A stretch of DNA of 64,000 nt from Lampris incognitus (GCF_029633865.1 NC_079211.1:144387998-144451997); one strand, 5' to 3'. Shown: positions 36,501 to 49,787, counted from the first letter of the stretch. Notes: generated by a model not told the origin, from the letters alone. Program-made: numbers and translations.

Positions 36501-37844
36501 AAGGCGGGTGCTTTATTTACATATGCAATATGCATAAGCAAGGTTACTGTGAGGGTGAAATAACCAGGGGATGGAGGGAGGCAGAGAGAGGGAGGGAGGG
36601 AGGGTGGTGCAATACATGTGTGTGTGTGTGTGTGTGTGTACAGAGAGGGAGTGAGAGGGGGTGTGTATTGGGGGGGGGGGTTAGAGGGAGGCAGAAAATT
36701 GGTGTTATCAATATTTAACCAACCCTTCCAGCATATTTATGGCAGACAATAGAGCAGACATGCAACTGTCTCATGTGAGTGGAAGCGTACATTTATTCCG
36801 GGCTGATTTACAGGGCCGTAAATGGCGTGTTCATTAACACATCCTCGCCACGCAAGATACAAAAAAAAAAAAAAAAAAAAACCCTCAGCAGAGGGAGGCC
36901 GCAGGGGGCCCCGTACGCCACCCTCAGAGGTGAGGCCCGCGAAACTGCCCCTACCGTCGATAAGGTAAGGAGGTAAGCGAGCGCACGGCCGTGCATCATA
37001 TCCGGAATGAATGAAAGCGTATTCATTAGGGGGATGCCGTTACACATGGCAAACAGATGTATGCAATTTAATTGTTTGAAAAAAAGAAAAAAAAAGAAAA
37101 GGGGGAAAAAATGCTTTGGAAAAAAAGAAGAAGAAGAAAAAAAAAGGGAAAAGAAATTAAAAAAAAAGTCTGGAGCTTTTTTCCTCCCTCTCTCTCTCCC
37201 CCCTTTCCCCCCCCCCTCCCTCCCCCCCTCTCTCTCTCAGACCCAGGGCCTCTCAGAAAATGTTTCCATGTGTTGTGTCTGAGCGCACGGAGAGCGAAGA
37301 AGGAAAACATTCTCCCCTCCAAACCACATGCAACAGATTCTTTCTCGAGCCAAATAAATCAACCCTGTGTTTCAGATCATGTGACACTTTCTGTGCTTTG
37401 TGTTATTCCCGACATATCCTGTTTCAACTCCCGCCCTCCCCCTCCCTCCCCCCTCCCCCCCCCATCCCATCCCGACACCCACCCACCCACACACACATAT
37501 ACGTACCACACGCGCACGCACGCACGCACATATACGTCCGCCGGGCGGGGGCGGCGGCGGGGGAGAGGGGCGCGCGCGCGCGCGCGCACACGCGTTCAGA
37601 GTTTCCATTTCCTGTGCGTAAGATCACCTGCGCAGACAGAGCGGCGTGGCGCGCTCCAGCGCGACAGGCTCGGCAGGAAAACAGGAAAGGGAGTTCAAGG
37701 GTGTCCGACATGAAATACTCGCGGAGTTGAGGGAAAACCCGGAGCCCGTGGCGGCGCTCCAGCGGCTCCGCAGACCAGCACAGGCCAAGTTCCGCCAGCA
37801 GCGCCGCCGCCGCCGCCGCTCAGAGCTTCGAGAAGTTTCTCTTC
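36501..37844. other. Non-coding spacer, low complexity, becoming GC-rich
   Basis: Contains (GT)n near 36620, poly-A near 36862, A/G-rich and C/T-rich blocks (37080-37240), (AC)n and an alternating CG/CA run near 37570-37592 with Z-DNA potential. CpG density rises from about 37540. No gene recognised. Confidence 0.6.
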
Positions 37845-37851
37845 TTGTTCT

Positions 37852-37884
<33 letters not shown>

Positions 37885-38119
37885 CCCTCTTCTTCTTCTT
37901 CTTCCTCTCCCTCTTCTTCTTCTTCCTCTTTCTTCTCCCTCTTCTTCTTCTTTTTCTTCTTCCTCTTCTTCTCCCTCTTCTTCCTCTTCTACTTCTTCTT
38001 CTTCTTCCTCTTCTTCTCCCTCTTCTTCTTCTTCTCCCTCTTCTTCCTCTTCTTCTTCTCCCTCTTCTTCTTCTTCTCCCTCTTCTTCTTCTTCCTCTTC
38101 TTCTTCCTCTTCTTCTTCG

Positions 38120-38151
<32 letters not shown>

Positions 38152-38258
38152 TTCTTCTTCTTCTTCTTCCTCCTCCTCTTCTTCTTCCTCTTCTTTTTCT
38201 TCTTCTACTTCTTCCTCGTCTTCTTCCTCGTCTTCTTCTTCTTCTTCCTCTTCTTCTT
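37845..38258. repeat. (CTT/CCT)n polypyrimidine tract
   Basis: About 410 bp of TTC, TCC and CTC trinucleotides, almost pure pyrimidine on the + strand, embedded in a GC-rich block (37540-38470). On the minus strand it reads as a run of GAA/GAG (poly-Glu), giving a 356-codon open frame that also crosses unrelated sequence and lacks homology. I treat that frame as spurious. Confidence 0.93.
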
Positions 38259-38443
38259 CGCTGCCGCGGCTCAACATGAACACGGCGCTTCTTAACGTGT
38301 CTTGAGTCCTGGTCTGTTTCTTGTTCTGGACGCGGAGGATTCGTTCGACTTTTCGGCGTGAAGAAACCCGTCGCGTCAGTTCGCGGCCTTGTTTACGTAA
38401 GAAAAGGGCCCAGGTGATGCGGCGCCGGCACGGCGCTGCTCGC

Positions 38444-38453
38444 GTCACGTGAC
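38444..38453. promoter_or_regulatory. Perfect CLEAR/E-box palindrome
   Basis: GTCACGTGAC is the consensus bound by TFEB/TFE3/MITF and USF factors. It lies in a CpG-rich block directly beside the polypyrimidine tract, about 13.7 kb upstream of ier5l. No adjacent gene start is recognised, so the target is unknown. Confidence 0.4.
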
Positions 38454-38469
38454 GCACGCGCTCCCGAGG

Positions 38470-41119
38470 CGCCGGTGTTCGTCCCTTCTTTACCTTTTCT
38501 TTCCTTTCTTCCTTTCTTTCTCTCTTGCTCTGTTCCTGACCGCCGGTTCTGCATACCACTACACCCCTGTTAACAGTGCAGGGGCCTGCTATATTTGACA
38601 TGCCATACTGATCAATAGCCCCCGTGCCTCTGTGGGGTAACACCGTGCCCCCCCCCCCTCCTCCTCCTCTCCCACCGCCCCCCCCCCCGTGCATCTGACA
38701 GCCATCCCGAGCCCATTTACTGTCAAATGGGCTCCGCTCTCTTGCCTGAGCGCGGATGCAGATTTATGCTGGAGCAATGCTGGGTCTTGCATATTAGATG
38801 AAAGCCTTGTTTGCATATACCCGCTCTCTCTCTCTCCCCCCCTCCTCTCTCTCTCTCTCCCTCCCTCCCTCCCTCTCTCTCTCTCTCACTCTCTCTTTTT
38901 TTCCGAGGCGTCACTTTAATATGTATGCAAATGGGCTGTGCTCCACGGGTAGATATGTGTGGAGTCCTGTCCTGCAGTCAGGAGGTGCAGGAGGAGAGAT
39001 TGTGTTTGTATTTATGAGGCCCGGGCCCTGCCAGTCTTGGGAGAAAACGCTACGAGTGGAGTGGCGGAGGCTCTGCAGTGCGGGCAGAATGCAGATATGG
39101 CAATAACAGAGGTCACGGTTGTCTGTAATTATAAGGGGGGGCAATTAGACAATGGCAATGCTGTAATATCTACCACACACACACACACACAAACAACAAC
39201 ACAAACAGGCACACGAAGCTCCGCGCTCGTTTTCGTACCCCAGTCGTAACAAAGGAAGGCAGGGCCGTGCTGAGCGACTCGCACTGCAGAGGAGACGCTG
39301 CTGCTCTCGCGCGTTGACTCCTTCTTCTTCTCCTCCTCCTCCGCCTCTCGCGCCCGGACCCACTGGGGAGTCCTCGGCGATCGGTGTGGGTAAGAGCCCC
39401 AATCTATCGATCCCACGGACTCCCCCCCCCCACCCACACACAAGGAGGTGAGGATCACTGTCAGGGGCCGGAGCCGAGAAGACAAGGTCAGGTCAGCGAG
39501 GAGGGAGGAATCCTTAACCCGTCTTATCAGTCCGATGCTTCCCAGTCAGGCCTCAAGGAAGCCTGCGATCAATAACACCTCGGTGGCGCGCGACGCGGGG
39601 AGAAATGAGCGGCGCGAGCGCTAATGCGTCAGGATCTCCATCCCCTGGTCCACGCGGGAGTTTCGCAAAAACTATGAGTCGCCGTTTAGAAGGGCGTGCA
39701 AAAGATGGAGCAGAGGAGCGCATGTTATGTTATTTTGACGTAAAGTTACGGGAAGAAACCCTTTCGGCAACAACAATGGACGCCCGGTATTGTGTCGAAG
39801 ATATAATAACATCTTGGCTGTGTGCCAATCAGTAATCTACCAAAGCAACGCACACACACACACACACACTCTCTCTCTCTCTCTGCAGAGTATTTCTGCA
39901 TCCAATTATCTATTCCTTCTCTCTCTTTCTCTGTGCCTGTGTTTCTCTCAGTCTCTCAAACGCACGCGCACATTCACGCGCGCACGCACTATTTTCTTTA
40001 ATTCAAATGTCTGTTCCCTCTCTCTTTTCTTTTGCTGCCGCTCTCTCTCGCTCTCGCGTTCTTCCACGCGGACACGTTCACATACGGGAACACGGGCAAG
40101 TACGCAAACGCTCACACGCACAACACACGCACACAACACACACACACAAATGGTCTCTCTCTCTCACACACACACATACACTATTTTCTGCATTCAAATA
40201 TCCATTCCGCGTCTTTCTCTCCCTCTGACACACAAACACACACACACACACACGCACAAACACACACGCACAAACACACACGCACACACACGCACAGAGT
40301 ATTTTCTGTATTCAAGTATCTTTTCCTTCTGTCTCTATTTTTCACTATCGCTCTCTCTCTCACACACGCACACACACACGCGCGCGCGCGCACACACACA
40401 CGCACGCACACCCCTTCCTCCATCATGAATAAACCATACTGTGTCTATGAGTCATATCCCACCCCCACATCCCTCTAACCCACTCCCCCTATTCTGTGCT
40501 GCAAGAGTAAAAACGCTAATTAACGTGATGGCTAGCTCCAGTTCCTGTCAGCAGCTTGTGGGGGCCTCTCAACCAGGCAGGCTCCAGTGGTCTCCGCTTT
40601 AGTTGCTGCCTCTCCCCAACCGCCATCTCTGGAGAACTGGGGCCCCTCATTCATATTCAGCCCCAGTCACAGGCACCTGGAAGCAGCCACCACCTCCATC
40701 ACACAACCCCCATACTGTTTATTACCAGCCCCCCAGTTGAGCCCACCTCCTGTCATTGCAGGGACCCCCCCCACCCCACTGCTGGCGAAAGTAAAAAAAG
40801 GAAAAAAAAGAAAGAAAACACAGCGCCAATCACACGCACACGCACACCAAATTAATTCCTCGCATTCGGATCAAGCTAGAATACCAACCCTTATAACAGC
40901 GAAGCTCCCTCAGAAGAGGTGGGAGAAACTCTCCAGTCAGGAGATGACACAACCCAACTGATGGGTTGAATCACCCAACGGTGGAGAGAGAGCGAGAGAG
41001 AGCGAGAGAGCGCGAGAGAGCAAGAGAGAGAGAGGCTGCGTGCCTCGGCGGACGAGCTGGGTAACCATGACAACCAAGTCAGGAGAGCAGGAAACAGGAA
41101 CATACAGAATCTGTTTCTG
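38470..41119. other. Intergenic spacer, (AC)n and (TC)n rich, no gene recognised
   Basis: Includes (TC)n near 38822-38895, (AC)n near 39173-39190, and a stretch of mixed CA and CT repeats at about 39848-40412 with an alternating CGCGCG core near 40380-40390. The longer open frames here are repeat artefacts. Confidence 0.55.
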
Positions 41120-41500
41120 CTGAGACTTGCACATGTGGCAGTGCGCGGAGCGGAGAGGGGAGGCGCAGGGGAGGCGCGGCGGCGGTGTGTACGGGGCCCT
41201 TATGAAACATACATATGCTCCGCGGTTCCACCATGCAAAACCGGTTCGCCCGGCCCCGCTCGCCGCCGCCGCCGAGTGTGCAGGCAAGAGACAGCGGAGG
41301 AGACGTTAGCAGGCGAAGCCCACAAACCCCTCGGAGCCCCCCGGCGGGCTGGGCTGGCCTGGCTGGCTGGCTGGCTGGCTGGCCTGGCTGGCTGGCTGGC
41401 TTGGCTGGCTGGCTGGCTGGCCGCTCCGCAGCCCGCTCGCTCCCCGTCTCAGCTGCCGCGCATAAAGCTTCACGAGGCGGGCGTCGATACGTTGCGCCGC
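41120..41500. promoter_or_regulatory. CpG-island-like block
   Basis: CpG- and GC-rich sequence (GCGGAGCGGAG, GCGCGGCGGCGG, CGGCCCCGCTCGCCGCCG) includes a (GGCT)n run at about 41346-41425. It could mark the promoter of an unrecognised transcript in this 25-kb gene-poor interval. No coding start is supported. Confidence 0.35.
41346..41425. repeat. (GGCT)n tetranucleotide repeat
   Basis: Imperfect tandem GGCT with GGCCT variants inside the CpG-rich block. It stays open in all three frames on +, giving Trp/Leu/Ala-rich peptides that are not proteins. Confidence 0.88.
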
Positions 41501-41784
41501 GTTACTATAAAAGCAGCGAGAAAGTCATTTTTCTTGCTCGCTTACAATCTTCTTTTTTAAGGGGGGGGGTGGGAGGGAGGAGGAGGGAGGGGGTCTATTT
41601 TCTAGCTTCGGCTCCCCCCCCCTCTCCCTCCCCTCCTCCCTTTTCTTTTCTGCCTGTCTTTTTCCCTCCCGCTCCCTCTTCTTCCTACAGGCTCGGTCTA
41701 ACCTCCTCCCCCCCACTCCCCCACCCTCCCTCCCCCTTCCTCAAGGGAATAAAGGTCGTAACGCAAATGATTACTCAAACCCGA

Positions 41785-41798
41785 GTTGCCATGGAAAC
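41785..41798. promoter_or_regulatory. RFX X-box-like motif
   Basis: GTTGCCATGGAAAC matches the palindromic X-box bound by RFX factors. The identical 14-mer occurs at 15275-15288 in an adamts13 intron. No adjacent gene start is known. Confidence 0.35.
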
Positions 41799-41799
41799 G

Positions 41800-43292
41800 C
41801 GGTCACATGACTAGAGCAGGCATGCATAGACCACAACAAAGAGGTGGATCAGGAACCAGCGCTGCAAAGAGCCGCAGCTCGCCTCGCTGGTGCCTCAGCG
41901 CCTGTCCTCCCCCCCCCCCCCCACACACATTCCCGTTAAAAGGCAGGGAGGAAGAAGAAGAAGAAGAAAAAAGAGAGAGAGAGAGGAGCTCACGGTGAAA
42001 AAGCAGAGGAGAAAGGTAGAAAGAGCAGAGAGAGCAGAAAGCCGTCGAGATTTTGGAGACGGGCGCGTGAAGCGGGGCCACGATAAGCGCGCGGCGCGTC
42101 TTCCTCGCGCTGCAGTACGCCATGTTATCCCTTCCTCTCGCTACCAGCCCCAGCACACGAAGGGTGTGTCCTATTCATCATGTCCTTCTTCTCGGAGGCA
42201 GAGCCGAGGCGCCAGTTGTCTGGAATTTCTGTGAAATGGCGTCAGTTGAAGACATTTAGAGGGTGGCGTGTTTGCGCGCCGCTAAAATAGGACTCGCATT
42301 ATAGTCCCTGCAACTTTTTGGTGCGCAACGCTCACGTTATTCTCTCAGGGAAGGGGGGGGTGGGGTGGGGTGAGGGTTGGTGGTGGTGGTGGGGGGGGGG
42401 GTTAAGACGTGTCCTTTTGGTACAATGAACCATTATGATCACCTTGGTCCTTTTAATGTCAAATAAACAACCAGCAGAAGGCCAGACGCGCAAAACAAAG
42501 TTTGAGAGAGAGAGATATTCTCTTCCCCCCCACCACCGGTTTGAAAATATAAAATGGCAACTGCTCTCACAAAATGACTGCTGCTGTACTGCTGGAGCAC
42601 AGCTAGCACCGAGCAGCAGCACTACCCGAGCTGGTGCACGCTCATACAGATTCACTTATTCCCCGAGTATACGCAGCCTCCTGCGTACTCCCCGGAGTTT
42701 AACCTTTCAGGTTCCAGTCCCCATTTACTTCCTTTTGTTGCAGTTTCCTTGTTCCTGGAGCTGCCAGTAAAGCCACGCCACTGCTCACTGCAGTTGTACG
42801 TGAAGTATGCGACCAACAACCCTTTCAGCCCCCAATCTCTGACTGGTACAAATTGTTAAGAGGAATTGCACATTTGTGTGATAACAGTTTTATATAAAAA
42901 GGTGGTTGATGAATTTCATGCACCAGATGTTTGTTTTTCTTCAATTGATTAAAAAGAGCATTTGGAAGCGAACCCCTCGACTGTAATCTTACGGGGCAGA
43001 GCAGAGTAACTCTGTACTGGTGAGCGAGCACAATGGTGTATGTGCAGCAATATGGCTCGTCCTGAAAGAAGGAACACCTGGTGTAGAATGAGGCAGTGGA
43101 GCTCCCCCAACAGGATTCAGCCATCCAGCCCACCCCCCACAAAGATTAGTCCCGTGCCCCCAGTGAACCCAGTGACCTGCGACCATCTCTCAGAGCAAAG
43201 GCACCAGTCTACCCCCCCCCCCCCAGTCCAAACTCAACATTTGAATGTGTCCGGGCCGAACAAGAATCATATCTAAAAAGTATGACAGTGTG

Positions 43293-43330
<38 letters not shown>

Positions 43331-43744
43331 CAGTCTAGCTACCACCGCATAGATCGGCACCGCGGTGAGAAATGCCTTTTCCTCATCATTTGCTTGGTAT
43401 TAATGGTAATTAATTTTGGTGAGCTTCATCCACATCGCTTCAGCAATTGGGACAGCAAGAGCGCATGGTTTCCCGATGAAGTCACCACATCTGGGGTTAT
43501 GAACACTCAGTGCTGTGTGTTTGAGTGTCTACCCCCTCTTTCTCCCTCTCTCTCGGTCTCTCTCCCTCTCTCTCTTTCTGTCTCTCTCCCCCTCTTTCTG
43601 TCTTGCTTTCTCCCTCTCGCTCTCTTTATCGCTCGCGCTCTCCCTCTCTCCCCCCCCTCCTTTCTGTCTCTCTGAACACGAACCCATGCATGTATTCATA
43701 CCAGCATGTGCATACATGTATGTACAAGCGAACACGCACATGAC
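41800..43744. other. Intergenic spacer with simple repeats
   Basis: CpG-rich sequence persists to about 42300. Then poly-G (42352-42402), (TA)n at about 43297-43326 and (CT)n at about 43535-43670 appear. No coding exon, RNA gene or transposon was recognised. Confidence 0.5.
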
Positions 43745-46700
43745 TTGGAAGAGTAACCTATATGAAGAGTAACCAGTATGACGAGTAACCCATATGAAGA
43801 GTAACCAGTATGAAGAGTAACCAGTATGAAAAGTAACATGTATGAAAAGTAACATGTATGAAGAGTAACCAGTATGAAGAGTAACCCGTATGAAGAGTAA
43901 CCAGTATGAAGTGTAACCCGTATGAAGAGTAACCCGTATGAAGAGTAACCAGTATGAAGAGTAATCCGTATGAAGAGTGACCAGTATGAAGAGTAACCAG
44001 TATGAAGAGTAACCCGTATGAAGAGTAACCAGTATGAAGAGTGACCAGTATGAAGTGTAACTCGTATGAAGAGTAACCAGTATGAAGCGTAACCCGTATG
44101 AAGAGTAACCCGTATGAAGAGTAACCAGTATGAAGCGTAACCCGTATGAAGAGTAACCAGTATGAAGAGTAACCAGTATGAAGAGTAACCAGTATGAAGC
44201 GTAACCTGTATGAAGAGTAACCAGTATGAAGAGTAACCCGTATGAAGCGTAACCCGTATGAAGAGTAACCAGTATGAAGAGTAACCCGTATGAAGAGTAA
44301 CCAGTATGAAGCGTAACCAGTATGAAGAGTAACCAGTATGAAGAGTAACCCGTATGAAGAGTAACCCGTATGAAGAGTAACCAGTATGAAGAGTAACCAG
44401 TATGAAGCGTAACCAGTATGAAGCGTAACCCGTATGAAGAGTAACCAGTATAAAGAGTAACCAGTATGAAGAGTAACCAGTATGAAGAGTAACCCGTATG
44501 AAGAGTAATCCGTATGAAGAGTAACCCGTATGAAGAGTAACCCGTATGAAGAGTAATCCGTATAAAGAGTAACCCGTATGAAGAGTAACCCGTATGAAGA
44601 GTAACCAGTATGAAGCGTAACCAGTATGAAGAGTAACCAGTATGAAGAGTAACCAGTATGAAGTGTAACCCGTATGAAGAGTAACCAGTATGAAGTGCAA
44701 CCCGTATGAAGAGTAACCAGTATGAAGCGTAACCAGTATGAAGAGTAACCAGTATGAAGAGTAACCAGTATGAAGAGTAACCCGTATGAAGAGTAACCAG
44801 TATGAAGAGTAACCAGTATGAAGAGTAACCAGTATGAAGCGTAACCCGTATGAAGAGTAACCAGTATGAAGCGTAACCCGTATGAAGAGTAACCAGTATG
44901 AAGAGTAACCCGTATGAAGAGTAACCAGTATGAAGCGTAACCAGTATGAAGAGTAACCAGTATGAAGAGTAACCAGTATAAAGAGTAACCCGTATGAAGA
45001 GTAACCTGTATGAAGAGTAACCCGTATGAAGAGTAACCCGTATGAAGAGTAACCAGTATGAAGAGTAACCCGTATGAAGAGTAACCCGTATGAAGAGTAA
45101 CCCGTATGAAGAGTAATCCGTATAAAGAGTAACCCGTATGAAGAGTAATCCGTATAAAGAGTAACCCATATGAAGAGTAACCAGTATGAAGAGTAACCAG
45201 TATAAAGAGTAACCAGTATGAAGTGTAACCCGTATGAAGAGTAACCAGTATGAAGTGTAACCCGTATGAAGAGTAACCAGTATGAAGCGTAACCAGTATG
45301 AAGAGTAACCAGTATGAAGAGTAACCCGTATGAAGAGTAACCCGTATGAAGAGTAATCCGTATGAAGAGTAACCCGTATAAAGAGTAACCCGTATGAAGA
45401 GTTACCCGTATGAAGAGTAACCCGTATGAAGAGTAACCAGTATGAAGAGTAACCAGTATAAAGAGTAACCAGTATGAAGCATAACCCGTATGAAGAGTAA
45501 CCAGTATGAAGCGTAACCCGTATGAAGAGTAACCCGTATGAAGAGTAACCCGTATGAAGAGTAACCCGTATGAAGCGTAACCAGTATGAAGCGTAACCAG
45601 TATGAAGAGTAACCCATATGAAGATTAACCCGTATGAAGAGTAACCCATATGAAGAGTAACCCGTATGAAGAGTAATCCGTATAAAGAGTAACCCGTATG
45701 AAGAGTAATCCGTATAAAGAGTAACCAGTATGAAGTGTAACCCGTATGAAGAGTAACCCGTATGAAGAGTAACCAGAATGAAGAGTAACCCGTATAAAGA
45801 GTAACCAGTATGAAGCGTAACCCGTATGAAGAGTAACCAGTATGAAGCGTAACCCGTATGAAGAGTAACCAGTATGAAGAGTAACCAGTATGAAGAGTAA
45901 CCCGTATGAAGAGTAACCAGTATGAAGCGTAACCAGTATGAAGAGTAACCAGTATGAAGAGTAACCAGTATAAAGAGTAACCCGTATGAAGAGTAACCTG
46001 TATGAAGAGTAACCAGTATGAAGCGTAACCCGTATGAAGAGTAACCAGTATGAAGAGTAACCCGTATGAAGAGTAACCCGTATGAAGCGTAACCAGTATG
46101 AAGAGTAACCAGTATGAAGAGTAACCCATATGAAGAGTAACCCGTATGAAGAGTAACCCATATGAAGAGTAACCCGTATGAAGAGTAATCCGTATAAAGA
46201 GTAACCCGTATGAAGAGTAATCCGTATAAAGAGTAACCCATATGAAGAGTAACCAGTATGAAGAGTAACCAGTATAAAGAGTAACCAGTATGAAGTGTAA
46301 CCCGTATGAAGAGTAACCAGTATGAAGTGTAACCCGTATGAAGAGTAACCAGTATGAAGCGTAACCAGTATGAAGAGTAACCAGTATGAAGAGTAACCCG
46401 TATGAAGAGTAACCCGTATGAAGAGTAATCCGTATGAAGAGTAACCCGTATAAAGAGTAACCCGTATGAAGAGTAACCCGTATGAAGAGTAACCCGTATG
46501 AAGAGTAACCAGTATGAAGAGTAACCAGTATAAAGAGTAACCAGTATGAAGCATAACCCGTATGAAGAGTAACCAGTATGAAGCGTAACCCGTATGAAGA
46601 GTAACCCGTATGAAGAGTAACCCGTATGAAGAGTAACCCGTATGAAGCGTAACCAGTATGAAGCGTAACCAGTATGAAGAGTAACCCATATGAAGAGTAA

Positions 46701-46922
46701 CCCGTATGAAGAGTAACCCATATGAAGAGTAACCCGTATGAAGAGTAATCCGTATAAAGAGTAACCCGTATGAAGAGTAATCCGTATAAAGAGTAACCAG
46801 TATGAAGTGTAACCCGTATGAAGAGTAACCCGTATGAAGAGTAACCAGAATGAAGAGTAACCCGTATAAAGAGTAACCAGTATGAAGCGTAACCCGTATG
46901 AAGAGTAACCAGTATGAAGTTA
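43745..46922. repeat. 3.2-kb minisatellite of a 16-bp unit
   Basis: About 198 tandem copies of AGTATGAAGAGTAACC, with (C/T)GTATGAAG(A/C/T)GTAA variants. The 16-bp unit reads through all three minus-strand frames without a stop, giving 16-residue repeats (LHTGYSSYWLLFILVT) over up to 866 codons; this is not a gene. A segment of at least 690 bp is duplicated at a spacing of 1,072 bp (67 units): for example, the rare GTAACCCATA variant at 45161 recurs at 46233, and AACCAGAATG at 45771 recurs at 46843. The array ends abruptly at GTTACCAGTATTACC. Confidence 0.97.
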
Positions 46923-49787
46923 CCAGTATTACCCTATAGCCTGCACCACTGGCCATTTCCCCCAAAGTCCGCCTCAACTCCCTGGTGGTTTCCAGCGGCA
47001 GCTGAGTGTTCAGTGGTGTCTGCAATTATCTTGTGTCTAGACAATGTCTAGTGAAAGGAAGGGAGATGCACATTCAGGGGTGTCTGTGCTGCGCCCTGTA
47101 TAGAAGCGTGGGACTGCGATGGTATAAAACGTCTTTCAAGCCCCTCTTTGTCAGTGATGCGGCAGCAAACTGAAAAACAAAACTACCTTATAACTATTAA
47201 CCAACTCCGCAGTCCCTGCAAAGCCTGCAGCCAAGAGAAGCGAAGAAGCTCAGTTTTCAATCCAGCATGAGCTACTAACTTCTTGTGTCAAATTCTCAGA
47301 CAAGGCCTTTATATGCGTAGCCTGTTAGCACTTTAACAAGCGCCGATCATTACATCAAGAATTCTCTAAATGTATTGATCTGTCCCCCGCAACGTGTCTG
47401 ATTAGTCTGTCATTCAACACTTGAGTGGCTCCTCACAATACCACATGGTACCACATGGATGCGGCACCAAACTTTTCTGGGCTGCAGCTGAACCGTTCTG
47501 GGGCGCTGAAGTTGATTGTCGAACTTGGAAAAAAAAAATATGATGACTAGCAGCCGTGGAGAATGAAGGTGAAGTAAAAAAAAACAAAACAAACATGACA
47601 CTTCTCTGGGACTTGGGAGTGAGACGAAAAAGAAATCAACAACATGGAAAATAGTGAAGGGGATGACAAAGCAAGCTCTATATGAAAAGGTTTTGTCTAA
47701 AAAAAAAAATTATTTTTCCATGTCGGAATGTCGCCTTTGCATGCACTCAGCGCTCACTATTATATTCCATGAAAGTGTTTCTTCTTTGGTAACCGACGGG
47801 TCTCGATTGCCTGCTACGTCCCTGAAAACACACAAGGATTCATTTTAGTTTTGCGCAGTGACTCTTGTTGTTGAGTCAGATTTTCAAAATGGACATCCGG
47901 TTCGAACGGAACTCTAAAACAAAGACAACTATATGAGCAAAATGGATGTAAAAGAGTAAAGCCACGGACAAAAAAAAAAAGACGCAATAGGTTGTAGAGA
48001 CTGGGCTATGAGAGAACGAGCAGGTGTGGTGGGAAAGACCCAGGGGCTTGGGGGGGAGAGGATAGATCAATAACTAATTTCAGTACCGAGCTTCACTCGC
48101 ACTGTTTTCCAATAAATGCTGGATGGTGAGCCCTGGCTTATCCCTTCCCCCCACTATCTCGATTCTATCACCTTCTGCAAGCAGGATTGGGTTCTCTGTG
48201 GAAGGAGGCTGTTTTTTCCCCGAGCTTTGTATGGTTGTTGGGTGCTGGGATTAAGCTCCTGCAGCTAGTTTGTAGTAAAAACACAATTCAGCATCGCCTT
48301 TCCATACGTCCTCCCGTAACCGGCCTCCACACCGTTCTACATATGCCGTTCGTCTGTCTTCGACACAGGGCGAGGGCTTTTCTTTTTTTTTCCCCCTCCC
48401 TCTTCCCCTCCCTTCTTTTTCCACCAATCTACCTCCTACTTTCTCCCTAGCCTAGTTTGCCGGGCCAGTGTTGAGGTTTTGTCAGAGCATGCAGGAAGAT
48501 CCGGGCAGACAGGAGAGTGAAGCGTGTGTCATGCAGAGCAGCCTCTGCTGCTGCTGCTGCTGCTGAAGCTCCCTTCTCCTCAGAGGCTGTGACCTAGATA
48601 ACCAAGAGGAGTTGAGAGTGCCTGCAAGCCTTGGAGCCACTCCAACCCCACCAATGTCAGGAAGGGGTTAGTTGTATAACACAATGTCCTATTTAGTTTG
48701 CTTGTCACACACATAAACAGAAACACATATGTACGCTGTGGCGCCCCCCCCCCCAAAATAAGGATACGTTTTCTTTTTAGCCGCCATTTGTCCGTGCACC
48801 AGGAAGGGGATGGGATGTTGTATGCATGAGAGAGCTAGCAAGGCGAGGGAGTTGAAATTCATCACAATTTAAACACGACTATTAAAAATGCTTAGTAAAA
48901 CTTTCCACATCAGAAGCAACTGCGGCTAATTTACTGTCAAGCCGGCCCTGTAATAACTTCAGCCTTCATACTCCTACATCCTGTCTCTTCATTTGAATAC
49001 AAACCCAACTCATGGAACATATTTAATGTATCCAGGGGACAAGAGCGAAAGACGCCAGTTACTACGTTATTCCGCCATTAGTCGGCCAGCGAGAACCGAC
49101 AAGATCCGTCTTCAGCAATACACTGCCACTACTTGGTCAGTCATTAAACAAGGAATACTGACAGGTAATAAACATAAGACACATACAGCTACTGCCCATC
49201 ATCAGACTTTTAGTAATTTATTGGTCCCCTCTGTATGTAAGGAGCTAATATGCACAAGAGCCAGCTTAACAATACATACCAAATGTGTTGAGGGCACAGT
49301 GATGAGTTTCACTGCGTTACTACAACTTTGATAGGCCCATTCCGTGAATAACGACATCGCTGACCCCGCCAGCCACGCTACTTTTGAAATGCAAGATCAC
49401 TACTGCCATCTGGTGGCGCTCACGACGAACTGTAACTCGCTTCTCAAGCGGGTATTAGCAGTTTAATCTTGGCACAACCTGAAAAAGAAAATACTTCAGT
49501 CATGAAGTGTTGTTTTTAAGTAAACGTATACACAATTTGGTCTGTGAATTTGGCACAGACAACACATTTGGACTGGAAAAATGGCCTCAGAGGCAGCTTA
49601 AAATAGGATTTGTTAGGTTCAGCTTCATTCAGAAAAGCGCTAAATAAATGAAATTATTATTATTATTATCATTCACTGACAAATGCTCAGACAGTTTATC
49701 CATCCGTTATAATTTTCAACAAGCCTTCACTCACTCTCATTTCATATCCAGCGTATAACTAAACATCACCTCTGTAGACATAGTAGG
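46923..49787. other. Spacer 3' of asb6, no gene recognised
   Basis: No coding exon or transposon identified. It includes a CTGCTGCTG run near 48546-48565, which overlaps no supported frame. TTTATT at 49217-49222 (AATAAA on minus) may serve as the asb6 poly(A) signal, 566 bp past the stop. Confidence 0.45.

Noticed and set aside
37624-38694. 356-codon minus-strand frame with a long poly-Glu run
   Set aside because: Arises from the (CTT/CCT)n tract; flanking residues are low complexity and match no family known to me.
43529-46129. 866-codon open frame on the minus strand (and overlapping 334-, 439- and 466-codon frames)
   Set aside because: It is generated entirely by the 16-bp minisatellite, whose unit has no stop in any minus frame; the peptide is a 16-residue repeat and all three frames are equally open.
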